A stretch of 19,387 bases of DNA from Sandaracinaceae bacterium (lineage in GTDB: Bacteria > Myxococcota_A > Polyangia > Polyangiales > Sandaracinaceae), in the NCBI GenBank assembly GCA_025056955.1, contig JANWYL010000020.1:1-19387 (forward strand), given 5' to 3'. The notes beneath the pieces were generated by a model that did not search any database, had not been told where the DNA came from, and saw only the letters and a program-made list of their open reading frames with translations. Position 1 is the stretch's first letter, and each line of letters opens with the position of its first letter. Positions 1-7,621 of the stretch are shown here, in pieces. A program made the position numbers and the translations under genes.

Positions 1-1
1 C

Positions 2-343
2 CGGGTAGAATATTCGCGTTGCAACGGAGATCGAAGTTGCATCGAAACCATCGCAAATAGCGACACCCACCCCCCTGTGTGGATTGAACGATGGGATGGT
101 CGCATGGCACCAGCCAACTGCCGCCTCTGCCTCCAACAGGCACAAACAACCTGCTGGGCCATGTTCTGCCCCCGAGAAGCCTTGAATTGGGATCGCTGCG
201 CCTCTCGCCGTGGGGAGGCCAGCTGCAATGAGGAGTTTGCAGCTTTCCTCGAGTGCATTTTGGCTGTCCAAGGCGACCGAAGCCTCAACTTCCGACTGAG
301 GCGGTGCATTGACCGCGAGGCAGCACGTTGCTTTGCGAGGTGA
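2..343 (+). CDS. Cysteine-rich protein, 3' end only (5' part outside window)
   Basis: The reading frame is open from the window edge to TGA at 341-343, giving about 113 residues. A GTG at 77 could act as a start, but the frame upstream continues in the same style (RCNGDRSC), so this is most likely the tail of a longer protein. Eleven cysteines occur in pairs or at short spacings: NCRLC, TTCWAMFC, DRCASRRGEASC, FLEC and RRCIDREAARC. Such spacing suggests a disulfide-bonded helical domain, typical of exported or surface cysteine-rich proteins in Myxococcota. I do not recognise a named family and assign no function. No signal peptide can be judged because the N terminus is missing. It is followed by a long stretch without genes, so it appears to end its transcription unit. 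Confidence 0.6.
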   Translation, partial: RVEYSRCNGDRSCIETIANSDTHPPVWIERWDGRMAPANCRLCLQQAQTTCWAMFCPREALNWDRCASRRGEASCNEEFAAFLECILAVQGDRSLNFRLRRCIDREAARCFAR

Positions 344-421
344 ACCCACGCACAGCCTGCGGTTAGAATGAAGCACTGGCAGCCATAACCAAAGAAGGGG
401 ATTGACCCTCAGGATGTTGTA

Positions 422-441
422 ATGAGTTGTGATCACCTCAT
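422..441. repeat. Imperfect palindrome around GTGATCAC
   Basis: The 8-base palindrome GTGATCAC (429-436) is flanked by ATGAG (422-426) and CTCAT (437-441), which are inverted copies. Two extra bases on the left side break perfect symmetry. It lies 79 bases after the stop of the cysteine-rich gene, in the gene-free stretch. It could be an operator for a dimeric regulator or chance; no second copy was noticed. Confidence 0.2.
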
Positions 442-1076
442 GAAAGGCGCGCCACATCCCAATGCAGCCTCTCCACCAGTGGATGGCCAGGGTGAAGTTT
501 TTGTCACATGGCAACGCCTGCACCACCTGCCCGTTACGACAAAATTTGCCTAGAAACAACAAAGATCACCGTCGACCTCATCAGCTCCCTCCTCACCATG
601 GCCTTATTCCCTTCAACTCCCTTGAAAGCACGCGTTGATCACCGCCCCCAAGCTCGAAATCACCTTGGCTTTCCATGCCATCACCCAAAATCGCCCTCTC
701 ATTTTCATGTGGGACGAGCAAAGCTACCCACCCCATTGCTCCCCGCAAGGATTGCAAAATTCCGGTGACCCCTGCAAGCCGCCTTGAGGTGGGAGCCCAA
801 CCACCCAAAAAACCCATTTTTTGCCCTTTGAGCATCATTGGCGTGCTCACAACTCAACCAACCACGGCTTTTGAATGTGCTCCCCGCTTCACCCAGGCAC
901 ATTGGAGCCAGGATGATTGACTTAACGCCATGAGGCCATAACCAAGGCGCCGTGCTTCCAAGCAACTTCACCATGTGCCTCACCCAAAGCAATGACATAG
1001 AAGCAAAACCGATCACCCTTTCCACCCATCCCGAAATAACTTCGTTCTTTGGCCCTCATCGTTTGGAAATTTGGGT

Positions 1077-1100
1077 AAAACCATCAAGCGATGGTTTTTT
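1077..1100 (+). terminator. Possible terminator-like hairpin with T run
   Basis: AAAACCATC (1077-1085) and GATGGTTTT (1090-1098) form a perfect 9-base stem with a 4-base loop, and the downstream arm runs on into six T residues (1095-1100). The form resembles a Rho-independent terminator on the plus strand. However, the stem is low in G+C, and the nearest recognised plus-strand gene ends more than 700 bases upstream. It is a weak candidate and may be a remnant or chance. Confidence 0.25.
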
Positions 1101-1362
1101 CAATGGGCAGCGCATGCCTGGAAAAGGATTGCGGAAGGTGTCACCAAATACAACCTTTTGGGCACAAAAATTGTCACAAGCCTTTGCATCGCACCGAGAT
1201 CCACGCCATCTTGTAAGGCAGGCACTAAGGACCTTGAAAATCGTGCGGCTTCCCTTGCGGATTTGCCAATTTTATGACAGATGAGGCCACAACTCCCGAA
1301 TGGGAGGCGGTATTTCTTTAGGGGTAGAAGAACGAGAGCATCAAGTCCCAAGGCCATGACCC

Positions 1363-2940
1363 ATGCTTTTCCAAAAGCCTTTGAAGCGGCCTTTCCGCAT
1401 CGCCTTTGGCCGGATCGCCCAGGAAACGAATGCCTTGTCTCCGCTGCGCACCGAGATTGATGATTTTCGCTCGAGCCATTGGCTTGAGGGTGAAGCCCTT
1501 CTCCGGGCATGTGGCCCGCTTCAGAAAGAAGTTCCGGGCTTTTTGCGTCGCGCGGAGCTCAGTGGCTTTGTACAAAAAGCGCGCGCGATGGGAGAAGTTG
1601 AGCTCCTCCCCACCTTGTCGGCTTGGGCCCTCCCAGGTGGCCCCCTTTCGCGCTCTTGCTTCGAGGAGATCACCCATCTTCTCCTCAAGCACCTCGAACG
1701 CCTTCAACCCATCGATGGGCTTTTCCTATCCCTCCATGGCGCCATGGGTGCGGAGGGTGATCCAGATCCAGAAAGCACCCTCCTCAAAAAGGTGCGTGAG
1801 GTTGTTGGAGAGATTCCCATCGTTTGCACCATCGATCTTCATGCCAACCTCACCCAAGCGCGCATAGAAAGCGGAGCGATTTTCTTTGCTTATCATACAA
1901 ATCCACATCGCGACCATGCGAAACGAGGTGCTCGAGCCGCAAGCGTTTTGATTCGGACTTTGCGCCGTGAGGTGAACCCGCAAGTGGCATGGCGATCACT
2001 TCCCATGATCCTTGGAGGAAGCCCAACCCTCGATTTTCTCCCCCCGATGCGGGCGATCTACCGCCTTTGCCGAAAGCTTGAAGAAAAGGGTGTTGAAAGA
2101 AAAGAGGTCTTGTCTGCCAATCTCCTTATGTGCCACCCATGGCTAAACACCCCAAGCATTGGTTGGAGCACCTTTGTGGCAACCAATGGCGATCAAGGCC
2201 TTGCAGAGAAGCTGGCTGAGGAGCTTGCCGAAGCTGCCTGGTGCCTTCGCCATCACCTTCCTCCAACCTTCCCATCACCCGAAGAAGCAATCGAACAAGC
2301 CCGCTCGGCAACTTGGGCCAGAAAAACAGGTGTGATCATCCTTGTCGACGCCTCTGATGTCACAACGGCAGGAGCAACTGGAGATTCAACCGCCATCCTT
2401 TCTGCTCTGCTCGCGAGAGGCCAAGGCCTTCGAAGCTATGTCGCAATTCGCGATCCCAGGGCAGCTCACCTTCTTTTGCATCAACCAATCGGTGCAACCG
2501 TCGATATCGAAGTGGGTGGAAGCCTCGATCCCCTCCGCCACTCCCCTGTCCGAATCCATGGCACCATCTGTGCTCGCCGCTTTGATCCAGGGCCTCGTCA
2601 CCGCTTTCACCTTCGAGTGATTGTCCCATCACGATGCTCCAAAAAAGACGGTATTGTTGATCTTGTCATCACCGAGGGCCTGCTTTTCAACGCCACACCA
2701 AGCTTCTGGAAGGAGATGGGCTTATCCATCTTCAACGCCGACATTGTGGTCGTAAAGAATTTTTTTCCGTTTATCATTTTTTATGCCCCCTACATTCGCA
2801 AGGTGATCTATGTTCGATCACAAGGCATCACCAATCCAGATGCAGCCTTCACCATTCCCTTTGACGGTCCGATTCACCCACGGGATGCCCTTTCAGATTG
2901 GCGCCCAAGCGATCGCAAACGCAGAAGAAGGACTGAGTAA
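1363..2940 (+). CDS. M81 family metallopeptidase (MlrC/microcystinase C-like)
   Basis: This 525-residue protein matches the M81/MlrC family, zinc enzymes named after microcystin-degradation protein MlrC. Most members act on unknown small peptides or amides. The N terminus carries the family start-type motif GRIAQETNALSPL (about 16-28). HGAMG follows at 125-129, DLHANLT at 158-164 and YHTNPHRD at 177-184. Asp158, His160 and His182 have the same spacing as the zinc ligands described for MlrC (Asp167, His169, His191). The C-terminal domain has the expected GATGDST element. The length is normal. An in-frame TGA at 1357-1359 makes ATG 1363 the first possible start; its ribosome-binding site is weak. 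The C terminus is very basic (RKRRRR). The gene lies 93 bases before the MglA-like gene on the same strand. Family assignment is firm, substrate unknown, and a role in microcystin breakdown should not be assumed. Confidence 0.88.
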   Translation: MLFQKPLKRPFRIAFGRIAQETNALSPLRTEIDDFRSSHWLEGEALLRACGPLQKEVPGFLRRAELSGFVQKARAMGEVELLPTLSAWALPGGPLSRSCFEEITHLLLKHLERLQPIDGLFLSLHGAMGAEGDPDPESTLLKKVREVVGEIPIVCTIDLHANLTQARIESGAIFFAYHTNPHRDHAKRGARAASVLIRTLRREVNPQVAWRSLPMILGGSPTLDFLPPMRAIYRLCRKLEEKGVERKEVLSANLLMCHPWLNTPSIGWSTFVATNGDQGLAEKLAEELAEAAWCLRHHLPPTFPSPEEAIEQARSATWARKTGVIILVDASDVTTAGATGDSTAILSALLARGQGLRSYVAIRDPRAAHLLLHQPIGATVDIEVGGSLDPLRHSPVRIHGTICARRFDPGPRHRFHLRVIVPSRCSKKDGIVDLVITEGLLFNATPSFWKEMGLSIFNADIVVVKNFFPFIIFYAPYIRKVIYVRSQGITNPDAAFTIPFDGPIHPRDALSDWRPSDRKRRRRTE

Positions 2941-3033
2941 CCATGCTGCCCAAATCAAGCTTGAATTTCGAGATCGCTCAAATCCATGATCATTAAAACC
3001 CCTGGCCGCATCCACACAAAAGGTGCGTCCTCC

Positions 3034-3747
3034 ATGCAGCTCGATCTTTTGCGCCGCGAAATCACAATCAAATTGGTTTACTACGGCCCTCCCTTCAGCG
3101 GAAAAACCACAAATCTACAGGCATTGGAAAGCCTTGTGGCACCAGAAATCCGTGGCCCCCTTCTTAGCGTTGATACGAAAGACGATCGCACCATCCTTTT
3201 TGATCTTTTGCCTGTTCAAATCGAAGCGGGAAGAGGTGTGCAGATTCGCTTGAAGCTATACACCGTTCCAGGGCAAGTGATTCACCGTGCGACCCGTGCC
3301 CTCATCCTCCAAGGAGTGGATGGGGTTGCATTCATCGCTGATTCCCAGCGCACTCAACTCCAAGCCAATCGGGCTTCTTTTTTGGACCTTCGCGCCAACC
3401 TCAAAGAGCGGGGGGTTGATCCCACATCAATTCCCATGGTGATCCAATTCAATAAACGCGACCTTCCCAACATCATCAGCGACGAAGAAATCGACGCCCT
3501 TGCCCTTAAAAGCCCAGAACCGATCCACAAAGCCATCGCCACCCAAGGCGAAGGTGTGCGAGAAACCCTCTACACCCTCTTTGAATTGACGTGGAAAAAG
3601 CTCAACATGCAACACCAAATCGAGGAAAGGCTTGAAATCGAGCAAAACCAAGTGCTTTCCTCGATTGCCAAAATCCTTGGGCCCTTTAAGGGGGAGCCGC
3701 CAAAAGGAGGACTTGGTCATGCAAGCTCCAGAGCAAGCGGGCAATGA
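3034..3747 (+). CDS. MglA-like small Ras-family GTPase
   Basis: The product is a 237-residue bacterial small GTPase close to MglA, the polarity and motility switch of Myxococcus. It has the P loop GPPFSGKTTN (18-27), TKDDRT with Arg52, YTVPGQV with Thr77 and Gln81, and NKRD (140-143). Arg52, Thr77 and Gln81 match MglA Arg53, Thr78 and Gln82 with a shift of one, so the catalytic set is intact. About 40 residues extend past the usual MglA end and look helical and charged, a possible partner-binding tail. An upstream in-frame ATG at 2986 would add 16 residues, but homology begins near Met17. ATG 3034 has AAAAGG ten bases upstream, so I prefer it. A weak -35/-10-like pair lies at 2961-2990. No mglB-type roadblock gene is in the window. 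The 3' end overlaps a histidine kinase gene by 29 bases, suggesting joint expression and a shared pathway. Confidence 0.9.
   Translation: MQLDLLRREITIKLVYYGPPFSGKTTNLQALESLVAPEIRGPLLSVDTKDDRTILFDLLPVQIEAGRGVQIRLKLYTVPGQVIHRATRALILQGVDGVAFIADSQRTQLQANRASFLDLRANLKERGVDPTSIPMVIQFNKRDLPNIISDEEIDALALKSPEPIHKAIATQGEGVRETLYTLFELTWKKLNMQHQIEERLEIEQNQVLSSIAKILGPFKGEPPKGGLGHASSRASGQ
3704..3710 (+). promoter_or_regulatory. Ribosome-binding site fixing the kinase start
   Basis: AAGGAGG lies 8 bases before ATG 3719, inside the end of the GTPase gene. The longer frame opening at 3632 has no such site, so this element favours the shorter kinase with initiation coupled to translation of the GTPase. Confidence 0.75.
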
Positions 3748-4939
3748 GAATCCCTTTGAATTGAGCGACCTCATCCCTCCTTCCCTCCTCGAGGAGATTC
3801 GAGGCGCTTTTCAAAAAAGCCTCGGGATCACCATGTCTTTTTGCATTGGAGCACCCACAAAGGAGCAAGCCCAAAGCGATCGAGAAAACTGGCCGATACC
3901 AATTGAGTTTGAGGGAAGGCACCTCGGTGTTTTTCGCATTCACCTACCGATCAAGCGCCTGCCGCTCTGGAATCCTTCGATTCCTGATACCGAAATCGCT
4001 CGGGTGGTTGAATCCCTTCTGCGTCCCCTCCTCGCGATGCTTCTTTGGATGGGCTACCGCAGCCACCTTGCGGCCCAGGTTCAGCTCCAAAGTGCCGAAC
4101 TGGCTCACCGAACGATTGAAAACTACAAGATGCGGCTCGAAAAAAGCGAAGGCGTGATCCAAAGCGCAGAACGCATCAAAGCCAATCTCCTCGCCACAGT
4201 GAGCCATGAGCTCCGCACGCCCCTTACAGCCATCATTGGCTATAGCGACCTTTTGCTCTCAGGCCTTGCAGGAGAGCTTTTGCCTGAACAAGCGGAATAC
4301 ATCGAAACCATTCGCAACAAGGGTGAAGAACTTCTCGCCTTGATTGGAGCGATGATAGAGCTCAGCAAAAGTGAGCGAGGGGCCATTCAACTCGATCGCA
4401 CGCAAGTCGACATGAGGGCCTTGCTTGAGGAAGTCGTGCAGACCCTCTCATTTCAAGCAGAAAAAAAGCAAATTCAGGTCGAGCTCGATGTCGAAAAAGA
4501 CCTCCCTCCCTTCTTTGGGGATCCCCTGCGCCTGCGCCAGGTGTTTCGAAACCTGCTCGAAAATGCGCTCAAATTCACCGACGAGGGTGGTAAGGTCAGG
4601 CTTTGTGCCAAAACCAAAGAAATCCCCCAAGAAGATGTCACTGGGCCCGGAGCAGCCATCTTTGGGCTACCGCGTCGGGCATTGGAAATTTCCGTGACCG
4701 ATACAGGGATTGGCATCGATCCAGCGCATCAAGAGCGCATCTTTGAGCCCTTTTTCCAGGTCGATGCCTCTGCTTCCCGCTCACAAGGAGGAACTGGAAT
4801 CGGCCTTGCGCTCGTGAAAAGCTTGGTTGAAGCCCATGGGGGGCGTATCAGGGTCGAAAGCAAGGTGGGTCAAGGAAGCACCTTTTTCGTGTCCTTGCCC
4901 CTCGACGAGGAAGAGCGTGAAGGAAGCAGATTGGATTGA
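3719..4939 (+). CDS. Soluble sensor histidine kinase
   Basis: This 406-residue kinase has all the transmitter boxes: H box SHELRTPL with His163 as phosphoacceptor, N box RNLLENALKFT (277-287), G1 box DTGIGI (from 328), F box FEPFF, and G2 box GGTGIGL (357-363). It therefore has a HisKA dimerisation domain and a HATPase_c domain. Residues 15-120 form an N-terminal sensory region starting DLIPPSLLEEIRGAFQKSLG, which resembles the beginning of PocR-type ligand-binding domains; this is tentative. A coiled coil at about 120-160 links it to the H box. No signal peptide or convincing transmembrane pair is visible, so it is probably cytoplasmic. No response regulator or receiver domain is nearby, so the target is unknown. 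It overlaps the GTPase gene by 29 bases and thiL by 23 bases. A signalling link with the GTPase is an inference from this coupling. Confidence 0.92.
   Translation: MQAPEQAGNENPFELSDLIPPSLLEEIRGAFQKSLGITMSFCIGAPTKEQAQSDRENWPIPIEFEGRHLGVFRIHLPIKRLPLWNPSIPDTEIARVVESLLRPLLAMLLWMGYRSHLAAQVQLQSAELAHRTIENYKMRLEKSEGVIQSAERIKANLLATVSHELRTPLTAIIGYSDLLLSGLAGELLPEQAEYIETIRNKGEELLALIGAMIELSKSERGAIQLDRTQVDMRALLEEVVQTLSFQAEKKQIQVELDVEKDLPPFFGDPLRLRQVFRNLLENALKFTDEGGKVRLCAKTKEIPQEDVTGPGAAIFGLPRRALEISVTDTGIGIDPAHQERIFEPFFQVDASASRSQGGTGIGLALVKSLVEAHGGRIRVESKVGQGSTFFVSLPLDEEEREGSRLD
4907..4910 (+). promoter_or_regulatory. Ribosome-binding site fixing the thiL start
   Basis: GAGG ends 6 bases before GTG 4917, inside the last codons of the kinase gene. 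It supports the GTG start over the in-frame ATG at 4827, which would add 30 residues unrelated to ThiL. Confidence 0.65.
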
Positions 4940-5861
4940 ATTCTTTTGCAAACGCTTCGGCCACTGCTCCCACCCTGCGCTTGAAAAAGGCGTAGGAGAC
5001 GATGCCGCTTTGATTCGGATTGGAGAAGAAATGTGGGCGATTTCCATTGATGCCCAAGTCGAGGGAGTGCACTTTCGTCTGGACTGGATCGACCCTTATG
5101 CCCTGGGTATTCGGGCCGTCCGCGCGGCCTCAAGCGATTTGCCCGCGGTGGGCGCAAGGGCCGCCTTTGTGCTTCTTTCCTATGAAGTGCCTCCATCGCT
5201 TGTCGAAAAAATCGGCGAGCTCACCGAGGGGGCAGCCCAAGCCTGCGAAGAACTTGGAGCCGTGGTCGCAGGTGGAAACCTGAGCCGCGGCCCGGCGCTC
5301 GCCATTCACACGGTTGTCCTCGGTCCTGTTGAGGGCCGCCCACTCCTTCGAAGCGCTGCAAAAGCAGGCGATCGGATTTGGGTCACAGGCCGCGTTGGGG
5401 AAGCGGCACTTGGCCTTGAAGCCCTCCTTCGAGGGGAAAGACTCCCCCTTTTTCAGCCCTTTATTGAAAGATGGCGCCGGCTGGTGAACCGAAAAGAAGA
5501 GGGCCTCGCCATTGCCAAATTCGCCCACGCAGCAATCGATCTATCGGATGGCTTGGGGAAAGATCTCTCCCGCATCCTCGAAGCTTCAGGAGTCGGAGCC
5601 ACCATCGAGCTCGATCGCTTGCCTCTCGCCCCAAATGCCCATGCCGCCGCTCAAAAGCTCGGCCTCGATGCGATTGAGCTTGCCATCAATGGAGGCGAAG
5701 ACCACGAGCTCCTCTTTACTGCCCCTAAGGAAATCGACTGGAGTGCAATTGCCACCCCCATTGGCTGGATCGAAGAAGAACCGGGTTTATTTGCCCTGAG
5801 AGATGGGAAAAAGAATGCAATTACACCAAGGGGATTCGATCACTTCTCTAAGGATGGGTAA
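4917..5861 (+). CDS. thiL: Thiamine-monophosphate kinase
   Basis: ThiL phosphorylates thiamine monophosphate to thiamine diphosphate, the last step of cofactor synthesis, in the cytoplasm. The 314-residue product has the family's motifs in order: GVGDDAA (25-31), SIDAQVEGVHF (43-53), SSDLPAVGA (72-80), GGNLSRG (119-125), DLSDGL (208-213) and NGGEDHELLF (258-267). The acidic metal and nucleotide ligands Asp28, Asp29, Asp45, Asp74, Asp208 and Asp211 are present. The common GGDT(T/V)R element reads GGNLSR here, with Asn121 in place of the usual Asp; this may be a lineage variant. The start is taken as GTG 4917 because of its Shine-Dalgarno site and the position of the first conserved block. It overlaps the kinase by 23 bases. 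No other thiamine gene or TPP riboswitch is seen here, so its place behind signalling genes may be chance. It converges with the kelch gene across 30 bases. Confidence 0.93.
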   Translation: MKEADWIEFFCKRFGHCSHPALEKGVGDDAALIRIGEEMWAISIDAQVEGVHFRLDWIDPYALGIRAVRAASSDLPAVGARAAFVLLSYEVPPSLVEKIGELTEGAAQACEELGAVVAGGNLSRGPALAIHTVVLGPVEGRPLLRSAAKAGDRIWVTGRVGEAALGLEALLRGERLPLFQPFIERWRRLVNRKEEGLAIAKFAHAAIDLSDGLGKDLSRILEASGVGATIELDRLPLAPNAHAAAQKLGLDAIELAINGGEDHELLFTAPKEIDWSAIATPIGWIEEEPGLFALRDGKKNAITPRGFDHFSKDG

Positions 5862-5891
5862 CACCCGCATATCAAATCACTCACACCTTCA

Positions 5892-7619
5892 TCAACCCCT
5901 TGGCCGATCGATAAAAAGCACCTCGGGTGCAGAAATCAAAGAAGGCATCCCCCCAGAAAAGCGCAGGCCTCCGACAACCAAAACTCCCCCCTCAAAGAGA
6001 GGGGCAATTGCATGCAAAGCCCTCCCTTGCTCCATCGCAGCGTTGAGTGGAATAACCTGCACCGCTCCACCCACCAAGTTGCTGCCATAGAAAACCACGG
6101 CGTTCTCCGCGGCAAGGGTGAGATCGCTAAACCCCCCGCTCACCACAATGGTTCCGTCATCAAGTCTGGTCGAGGCCCCGAATGCATGCCCTTTCATCGC
6201 AGCAGTTCCAACAGCTCGATTGGTTGATGCATCAAAGGTATAGGCACGGTTGGGTGCGAAGCGACAACGCACTGCATTCGCTGGTGGATCAAAAAGAGGG
6301 GTGCTCATCCCCCTCATACACCATGGCCCGTACCACCCAACCACCAACACACCCCCCCCTGCCCCCACCGTTTCAACACGGGGCCGATAACAATTCCATT
6401 GGGGTGCTCCTGTTGCAGTCATGATCATGGCACTTGTGGTCATCCCAGCCCCGCCCCCTTCAACCCAGATCTCAGCAAGCTCCGCATCGTTTCTGGCCGT
6501 GGCACCTCCCGCAATAAAGACCCTCTCCATGTTCCCCCTTCCAATCACGGCCGTATTGGCCAAAGGCCGTGGCACTTGGAGCATTCCTCCTCCAACGAGG
6601 CTTTCGCTCTGAGCCGAGCTCCGCATCAAGGTAAAGCTTTGAGGAGAGGCCAAGCCACCTGCAAGAAGAACGCGCCCATCAGAAAGCACTGAAGCCCCGT
6701 GCAAGATGCGAGGCTCATCAAGCATCCCAGGCGTGGCACCAGAAGGCCCACGGAAGCCACCACGCCAAGGATCTCCATCCCTCTCCAGGTCTTCCTCCTC
6801 CGGGTTGAGTTCCGGATCGAATACCTCAAAGGTGCGAGGTGCGCGATCGTCTGCCCCTCGAATCCAGCTGAGCTCATGGTAACCTCCACCTTGATTAACC
6901 ACTGCCAAAATCAAGCGCTCTGCCCCTCCTGCGATCAACACGCGACCGCTCGGCAAAAGAGAAGCCGTGTGCCCACCACGGGGAAGCAACATCCCGTTTT
7001 TGGTTTGGCGAAAACGCCCTGTCGCCGGATCAAAAATGAAGGCGCTCGATGTGGCTGTAAATTCATAACACTGAGCAGAAGGTGGAGCCTCCCCAGGGCA
7101 ATCGACCGCTTGCACCCGATCGAATCCACCAGCCACAAGCACTCGCCCGTCTTTGAGGGCGGTGAGGGTGTGAAGGGCCCGCGCCGAGGGGCCACTCATG
7201 AGCGAAGTCGCTGCGCGAAGGTTGTACATTTGGATATCGATGTAGCGGCGTTCCCCCCGATCGAGAACGATTGGCCCGCTTAGGCCGATGTGGGTCCAGT
7301 CGCCCTCAGAAGGACCAGCCAAAAGCACAAGCCGAAAGGGCTTCTCCGTGGGCAAAGCGTCACGCACCAACTCAAGTCGACCATTTCCGTCTGAATCCTT
7401 GAGGGAACTTACAGTGTGAAGCGAATTCTCTGGGGAGGTGCTCCCTTCGACATAGACAAGAAGGAGGAGCACCTGAACCGAGCGGGGCAGAGGACCTTGC
7501 GCTTCATCAAGCCCAGCCCAACGCAAGCGCACATTGAATGTGGAAGAAGGAGGGCCTTCACAAGCCAAAAAGCTCAGCAGCCCTGCCACAAAAAAAACCA
7601 CTGGTAACTTTCGCAGCAT
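5892..7619 (-). CDS. Kelch-repeat lipoprotein, probably beta-propeller
   Basis: The product has 575 residues. Its N terminus is a short basic start, a hydrophobic stretch and Cys20 (SFLAC), a loose lipobox, so it is probably a lipoprotein exported to the cell envelope. Residues 25-135 form an N-terminal domain containing DSDGNGRLEL (75-84), a DxDxNG loop of the calcium-binding type. Five or six kelch-type blades follow. Their signatures are RALHTLTALKDGRVLVAGG (from 147), RGGHTASLLPSGRVLIAGG (from 214), RILHGASVLSDGRVLLAGG (from 304), RVFIAGG (366), RLDDGTIVVSGG and FEGGVLVVGG. FDPATGRF-type strands lie between blades. No galactose oxidase active site is recognised, so a binding or structural role is more likely than an enzymatic one. 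AGGAG lies 9 bases before ATG, inside rsmI; the two genes are 2 bases apart and probably co-transcribed. Function unknown. Confidence 0.85.
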   Translation of the reverse strand: MLRKLPVVFFVAGLLSFLACEGPPSSTFNVRLRWAGLDEAQGPLPRSVQVLLLLVYVEGSTSPENSLHTVSSLKDSDGNGRLELVRDALPTEKPFRLVLLAGPSEGDWTHIGLSGPIVLDRGERRYIDIQMYNLRAATSLMSGPSARALHTLTALKDGRVLVAGGFDRVQAVDCPGEAPPSAQCYEFTATSSAFIFDPATGRFRQTKNGMLLPRGGHTASLLPSGRVLIAGGAERLILAVVNQGGGYHELSWIRGADDRAPRTFEVFDPELNPEEEDLERDGDPWRGGFRGPSGATPGMLDEPRILHGASVLSDGRVLLAGGLASPQSFTLMRSSAQSESLVGGGMLQVPRPLANTAVIGRGNMERVFIAGGATARNDAELAEIWVEGGGAGMTTSAMIMTATGAPQWNCYRPRVETVGAGGGVLVVGWYGPWCMRGMSTPLFDPPANAVRCRFAPNRAYTFDASTNRAVGTAAMKGHAFGASTRLDDGTIVVSGGFSDLTLAAENAVVFYGSNLVGGAVQVIPLNAAMEQGRALHAIAPLFEGGVLVVGGLRFSGGMPSLISAPEVLFIDRPRG

Positions 7620-7621
7620 TG

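Larger units (their letters stand above)
344..1362. other. About 1 kb with no convincing gene
   Basis: Open frames of 60-136 codons occur here on both strands. None has a good ribosome-binding site, a recognisable motif or a length that fits a family, and they overlap each other in several frames. The minus strand at roughly 1025-705 reads as a partly hydrophobic peptide, and stops separate it from other hydrophobic stretches in neighbouring frames. That would fit a decayed membrane-protein gene, but I cannot identify an ancestor. The stretch presumably holds the promoter of the M81 peptidase gene at 1363. I found no clear -35/-10 pair, tRNA, tandem repeat or CRISPR in it. Two small inverted repeats are listed separately. 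Confidence 0.5.

Noticed and set aside
705..1025. 106-codon hydrophobic minus-strand frame
   Set aside because: No ribosome-binding site, no family match by eye, and it overlaps frames on both strands; kept only as a possible relic in the gene-free stretch.
370..1293. Possible repeats sharing CCATAACCAA (near 383 and 933) and ATGAGGCCA (near 928 and 1281)
   Set aside because: The shared segments are only 10-14 bases, do not extend, and have irregular spacing, so chance is sufficient.
3632..3718. Upstream extension of the histidine kinase
   Set aside because: These codons are the out-of-frame end of the GTPase gene; AAGGAGG before ATG 3719 sets the start.
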